DNA of 64,000 bases from Actinomadura physcomitrii (lineage in GTDB: Bacteria; Actinomycetota; Actinomycetes; Streptosporangiales; Streptosporangiaceae), in NCBI RefSeq assembly GCF_008923205.2, contig NZ_WBMS02000001.1:1-64000 (forward strand), written 5' to 3'. Made by a program: the position numbers and the translations under genes. Numbering within the stretch: position 1 is the first letter of the stretch; each line of letters begins with the position of its first letter. The notes beneath the pieces are model-generated. The model was not told where the DNA came from. It did not search any database and saw nothing but the letters and a program-made list of their open reading frames with translations. Below are positions 60,248 to 64,000 of this stretch, piece by piece.

Positions 60248-61216
60248 GTGAAAGCGATCCGCGCGCACGGCCCCGGCGACCCCGGCGTCCTCGTCCTCGA
60301 CGAGATCCCCGTCCCCGAGCCCGGCCCCGGCGACGTCCTGATCCGCGTCCGCGCCGCCTGCCTCAACCCGCCCGACTGGTATGCCCGCCGCGACTTCGCG
60401 ATGATCCCCGACCACCTCTTCGCCGGCGAGCGCCTGCGCGTCTCGTTCCCCTGGATCCCCGGCTCCGACGCGTCCGGCGTCGTCGCCGCCGTCGGACCCG
60501 GCGTCACCGACTTCTCCGTGGGCGACGAGGTCTTCGGGCTCATCCGCTTCCCCGAGGTGAACAACGGCGGACGCGCCTACGCCGAGTACACCACCGCGCC
60601 CGCCGCGCACCTCGCCCGCAAGCCCCCGTCCGTCGACCACGTCCACGCGGCCGCCGTCCCCATGGCCGGGCTGACCGCCTACCAGTTCCTCGTCGACCGC
60701 ATCCGGCTGCCCGCCGGGCGGACCGTCCTCGTCAACGGCGCCGCCGGCGGGGTCGGCCACTTCGCCGTCCAGCTCGCCAGGCTGCGCGGCGCCCGCGTCA
60801 TCGCCGTCGCCTCGTCCCGGCACGAGGGCTTCCTCCGCGACCTCGGCGCCGACGAGTACGTCGACTACACCGCGACGGCCGCCGAGGACGCCGTCCGCGA
60901 CGCCGACGTCGTGATCGACACCGTCGGCGGCCCGGACGCCCACCGCTTCCTCAAGACCGTCAAGGACGGCGGGACGATCGGCCCCGTGTTCCCCGGCGAC
61001 TACCACCCCGAGGAGGCCGCCCGGCGCGGCATCGAGATCCGCGGCGGGCAGGTCCACTCCGACGGCGGCCAGATGGCCGAACTCGCCGCCCTCCTCGCCG
61101 ACGGCTCGCTGCGCGCCGGCATCGACTCCGTCTACGACCTGGCCGACGCCGCGAAGGCCCACGAGCGCGCCGAGACCGGCCACATCCAGGGCAAGATCGT
61201 CCTGTCGGTGCCCTGA
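60248..61216 (+). CDS. Zinc-less MDR-family NADP-dependent quinone oxidoreductase-like protein
   Basis: 322 aa, GTG start behind GGAGGT. MDR fold: an N-terminal GroES-like part (VLVLDEIPVPEPGPGDVLIR, WIPGSDASGVVAAVGPGVTD) and a Rossmann domain with NGAAGGVGHFAVQLARLRGA (AxxGxxG, NADP-type). The structural and catalytic zinc Cys/His set of alcohol dehydrogenases is missing, placing it with quinone oxidoreductases/enoyl reductases. It is controlled by the adjacent TetR protein; members often reduce reactive carbonyls or quinones, so induction by such compounds is plausible. Confidence 0.92.
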   Translation: MKAIRAHGPGDPGVLVLDEIPVPEPGPGDVLIRVRAACLNPPDWYARRDFAMIPDHLFAGERLRVSFPWIPGSDASGVVAAVGPGVTDFSVGDEVFGLIRFPEVNNGGRAYAEYTTAPAAHLARKPPSVDHVHAAAVPMAGLTAYQFLVDRIRLPAGRTVLVNGAAGGVGHFAVQLARLRGARVIAVASSRHEGFLRDLGADEYVDYTATAAEDAVRDADVVIDTVGGPDAHRFLKTVKDGGTIGPVFPGDYHPEEAARRGIEIRGGQVHSDGGQMAELAALLADGSLRAGIDSVYDLADAAKAHERAETGHIQGKIVLSVP

Positions 61217-61246
61217 CGGACCGCGCCCGCCGGCCAGGCCCCGCGC

Positions 61247-64000
61247 CTACCCGGCCGACTGCTCCCGGTAGACCTCCACCGCGTACCGCAGCCGCGCGCC
61301 GACCAGCAGCGCCTCGTCCTCCGGGCAGGCCAGCAGGCGGCTCACCAGGTCGACGAGCTGGTCGTCGCCGAGGTCGGGCTCGTGCTCGGCGACCCGCGCG
61401 ACGATCTCGATCAGCTCGGGCCGCTTGTACGTCGCGATCGACCGCCCCCGCCGGATCCGCGGCGACTCGCCGCCCGGCGAGCGTCCGGGGCCGTCGCTCG
61501 GGCGGGGCCCGGCCGCGTCCTCGCCCCCACCGGCGGAACGATCGGGAGCGGGCTGCCCGGCGCGCTCGGGCAGGCGCGCACCGGATGGTCGCTCCTGCGG
61601 TGTGCGACGAGGACCGTCGCCGCGGCCGGGCCCGGCCGCACGCTCCGGAGGACGCCGCCCGGCCTGCTCGCCCGCCGCGTCCTCACGGACGTCGGGACGT
61701 CGCGAGGGCGGAGGCGGCCAGGCCTGCTCGGGCCGCCGAGGCTCGGGGGGTCGCAGCTCAGGGGCGGGCGGCCCGGCCTGCTGGGGCGGGCGGGCGCTCC
61801 CCGCGCGACGCGGATCGGCGCCCGCGCCTTCAGCCGCCGCGCCCTCCTCGCGGACGTCAGGGCGCCGCTCGGCGGCGGCGGGCACCCCGGACGGAGCCGG
61901 TGCGCTCCGCTCGCGTTCGGGGAGACGGCGCTCGGGCTGGGCTGCGCGGACGTGGCGGCCGGGAGGCGGGGGGTCGGCCGGGACGCGGGGGGCGTCGGTG
62001 CCGGCACGGGCGTGCCGGCCGGGCTGTTCGGGCTCGGGAGCGGGCTCGGGAGCGGGCGCGGGCGCGGGCGCGAGGAGGCTGAAGAGGGACGCCGTGGGGG
62101 TGACGGCGTCGTGGAGGGAGGCGGGCAGCGGGGTCGCGGGCAGCGGACCCTCGGGCGCGGGCAGCTCGGGCCCGGCGGGGCCGACGAGGATGGTGCGGGG
62201 CGCGAGCCAGAGCAGGAAGAGCGCCTCGGCGCCCGCGTCCTGCTCGCCGTCCACGATCACGGCGTCGAAGGCGTCCGGGCGGGGCGGGACGACGTCGGGG
62301 ACGCGCCACAGCGGCACGAGCCACGCGGGGACGGTGTCGAGCGGCTCGGCGGGCGCCGGTGGCAGCGCCGCGCGGACGGCGGTCCAGGCGCGGGCCGAGG
62401 CGAGCGCGGCGCTGGAGGTGCGGAGGCGCTCCTCGGCGGCGGTCAGGGACGCGCGGAGGCGCTGCTCGGTCGGGGACAGGGCGGTCTCGGCGAGGCGGCC
62501 GGAGGCGCGGGCCCAGGCCCAGGCGTCGTCCCAGTGGCGGGTGCGGTCGTGCCAGGCCTCGTCGCCGTCGGTGGCGAGCAGGAGGTGGGCGAGGTCGGGG
62601 TGGACGGCGCGGACACGGTCGAGGAGCTCCTCGCAGCGCAGCTGGAGGGCGCGCTCGTGGCGGGCCTGGGCGAGGGCGCCGAGGCAGCGGCCGTAGGCGT
62701 CGGCGTCGCGGGCGTCGATGGCGGCGCGGGCGGCGGTGAGCTCGGGCGGCGCGCCGGGTCCGGCGGGGCCGATGGAGTCGCGGAGGGCGTCGAGGTCGGC
62801 GGCGGCGCGGTTGACGCCGAGGCCTTCGAGGGCGCTCTCCAGAGCGGCGACGTAGCCGTGCCACTGCAGCGGGTGGCCGAGCTGGACGGGGATGCCCGCG
62901 CGGTCGAGGAGGTCCTGGGTCTCGTCGACGTACGGGACGGCCTGCTGGACGCGGTCGAGCCGGGCGTGCGCGCGCACGAACCGGGCGACCCGGTCGGCGG
63001 GCGGCAGGTCGGCGGGGAAGGAGATGCCGGCGGCCTCCCACACGTACTGCAGCTCCTGGCAGGTCATCCGGATCATGAGGTCGGTGAAGACCAGCTCCAG
63101 GGCCTCGGCGGTGGCGGGCGGCTCGCCGTCGACGGTGATGCCGGCGAGGAGCGCGTCGGCCTGCTTCTGCGCGGCGGAGCGCAGCGGCCCGCGCTTGAGG
63201 GTGCCGCCGTCGGCGAGGTGGTTGCGCAGGTCCTGGGCGGCGGACGCGAGGCGGCGCAGGTGCAGTTCGCCGGGGGGCAGGCGGACCTGGTGGCCGCCCA
63301 TGCCCTCCAGGGCGCGCTCGGCCCAGCCGGCGCGGGCGCCCATCTCGGCGACGCGGGCCCACACGAGCGGGCGGCGGCGGGCGAGGGCGTCGGCGAACGC
63401 GCGGACGGCGAGGTCGGCGGGGTTCCAGCCGCCGGGGTGGCCGCCGAGCCCGAGGTCGCGCAGCGCGGCGCCGACGTTCGACGCGGCGCCGTCGAGGCGC
63501 GCGAGGAGGGTGACGTCGTGGGCGCGCAGCCGCCGCGACAGGTCGGTCTCGGACCGCTGGACGCGGTCGGCGGCGGCCGCCTCGGCCTCGATGAGGGTGC
63601 GGACGTAGGGGGCGCTGGGGAGGGTGCCGGGGTCGACGTCGCGCTGGGCGGTGCGGGCCTTGCGCTCGGGGGTCTCCTCGGCGAGGAGCCGGGCGAGCTC
63701 GGCGGCCTCGGCTGCGGAGATCGGCGGGGTCGGCGGCAGGTCGGGGGCGACGGGCATCCAGGACAGGCCGGGCGCTTCGGCGCGGAGCCGTTCGGCGAGT
63801 TCGCCGCGCGCCCCCCGGTAGCCGGATCCGAGATCGGCGACGGATCCGCTGCGCAGGTGCTCGGTCAGTTCGGCGACGTCCTGCTCGGCCTGCGCTTGCT
63901 TCTCGGCGAGGTCGCTGATGTCGGGGACGGGTGCGGCGGCGCGCGCGCGGACGGCGTCGGCGGCCTGCGCGGCGGTGGCGGGGTCGGCGACGGTGAGGGC
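61247..64000 (-). CDS. Partial: large SF1-helicase-like protein lacking its second motor domain
   Basis: The 5' end lies beyond the window; the frame is open from 64000, giving at least 917 aa. The first 600 are helical Ala/Leu/Arg-rich. The segment that follows matches the region around motifs II-III of AAA_11/AAA_12-type SF1 helicases: AWLVPLWRVPDVVPPRPDAF, DAVIVDGEQDAGAEALFLLW, LAPRTILVGP, then PTASLFSLL. The Walker B DEASQ reads DGEQD. Where the RecA-like second domain should follow there are about 230 Pro/Arg/Glu-rich disordered residues. A conserved-looking end (IATYKRPELIEIVARVAEHE, DDQLVDLVSRLL) resembles the usual helicase C-terminus. Helicase activity is doubtful. Confidence 0.7.
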   Translation of the reverse strand, partial: ALTVADPATAAQAADAVRARAAAPVPDISDLAEKQAQAEQDVAELTEHLRSGSVADLGSGYRGARGELAERLRAEAPGLSWMPVAPDLPPTPPISAAEAAELARLLAEETPERKARTAQRDVDPGTLPSAPYVRTLIEAEAAAADRVQRSETDLSRRLRAHDVTLLARLDGAASNVGAALRDLGLGGHPGGWNPADLAVRAFADALARRRPLVWARVAEMGARAGWAERALEGMGGHQVRLPPGELHLRRLASAAQDLRNHLADGGTLKRGPLRSAAQKQADALLAGITVDGEPPATAEALELVFTDLMIRMTCQELQYVWEAAGISFPADLPPADRVARFVRAHARLDRVQQAVPYVDETQDLLDRAGIPVQLGHPLQWHGYVAALESALEGLGVNRAAADLDALRDSIGPAGPGAPPELTAARAAIDARDADAYGRCLGALAQARHERALQLRCEELLDRVRAVHPDLAHLLLATDGDEAWHDRTRHWDDAWAWARASGRLAETALSPTEQRLRASLTAAEERLRTSSAALASARAWTAVRAALPPAPAEPLDTVPAWLVPLWRVPDVVPPRPDAFDAVIVDGEQDAGAEALFLLWLAPRTILVGPAGPELPAPEGPLPATPLPASLHDAVTPTASLFSLLAPAPAPAPEPAPEPEQPGRHARAGTDAPRVPADPPPPGRHVRAAQPERRLPERERSAPAPSGVPAAAERRPDVREEGAAAEGAGADPRRAGSARPPQQAGPPAPELRPPEPRRPEQAWPPPPSRRPDVREDAAGEQAGRRPPERAAGPGRGDGPRRTPQERPSGARLPERAGQPAPDRSAGGGEDAAGPRPSDGPGRSPGGESPRIRRGRSIATYKRPELIEIVARVAEHEPDLGDDQLVDLVSRLLACPEDEALLVGARLRYAVEVYREQSAG

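Overview
The window is chromosomal DNA from a very high-GC actinomycete, most plausibly a filamentous one of the Thermomonosporaceae/Actinomadura kind. This is judged from general features, not a search: GC well above 70%, many GTG and TTG starts, a mycothiol-dependent isomerase-type protein, a DUF397 protein, tandem PASTA-less Ser/Thr kinases, a two-domain LysX, a PucR regulator and many TetR/NarL regulators. No phage, plasmid, rRNA, tRNA or CRISPR locus was seen.

Layout. 1-600: a non-coding 25-bp tandem repeat array. 0.6-11.4 kb: regulators and small metabolism, with a LysR/YeiH divergent pair and a tightly coupled operon (amino-acid ABC permease, ATPase, lipoprotein, CocE-type hydrolase, ArsR-like regulator). 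A MerR/NmrA-like pair follows, then a beta-lactamase-family pseudogene. 11.5-16.8 kb: an ABC exporter behind a MerR-type 19-bp-spacer promoter, a class V aminotransferase, a CBS protein, and an ECF sigma factor coupled to an LCP-family protein. 17-25.6 kb: a D,D-carboxypeptidase with a long acidic N-terminus, a TetR-MFS-PLP decarboxylase operon, PucR, LysE and TetR. 25.7-29.2 kb: a hydrolase/cupin pair facing its TetR across two operator-like repeats, then two unassigned genes.

30.2-44 kb is an exopolysaccharide locus. It has galE on the left, an orphan NarL-type regulator, and then one co-directional run: Wzz-like protein, DegT aminotransferase, CapD-like dehydratase, GT4 glycosyltransferase, ligase/polymerase, flippase, initiating sugar-phosphate transferase, and an anchored glycosidase-like protein. 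A small membrane protein and an MBL-Rieske protein converge on it. Together these could start a glycan on undecaprenyl phosphate, extend it, flip it, polymerise it and trim it. The CapD-like protein has Met where the family has its catalytic Lys.

44.3-50.5 kb holds two histidine kinase/response regulator pairs and a third receiver protein, separated by a cytochrome P450 with an internal in-frame deletion and a relic of a TnpB insertion sequence. 50.5-59 kb holds three tandem Ser/Thr kinases, divergent from lysX (lysyl-phosphatidylglycerol synthase fused to a LysRS-like domain). 59-61.2 kb has a TetR repressor and a quinone-oxidoreductase-type gene with two clear operators over the promoter. 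The window ends inside a large protein that looks like an SF1 helicase whose second motor domain has been replaced by a disordered linker.

Most starts were chosen from overlaps and ribosome-binding sites; families were recognised from motifs by eye.
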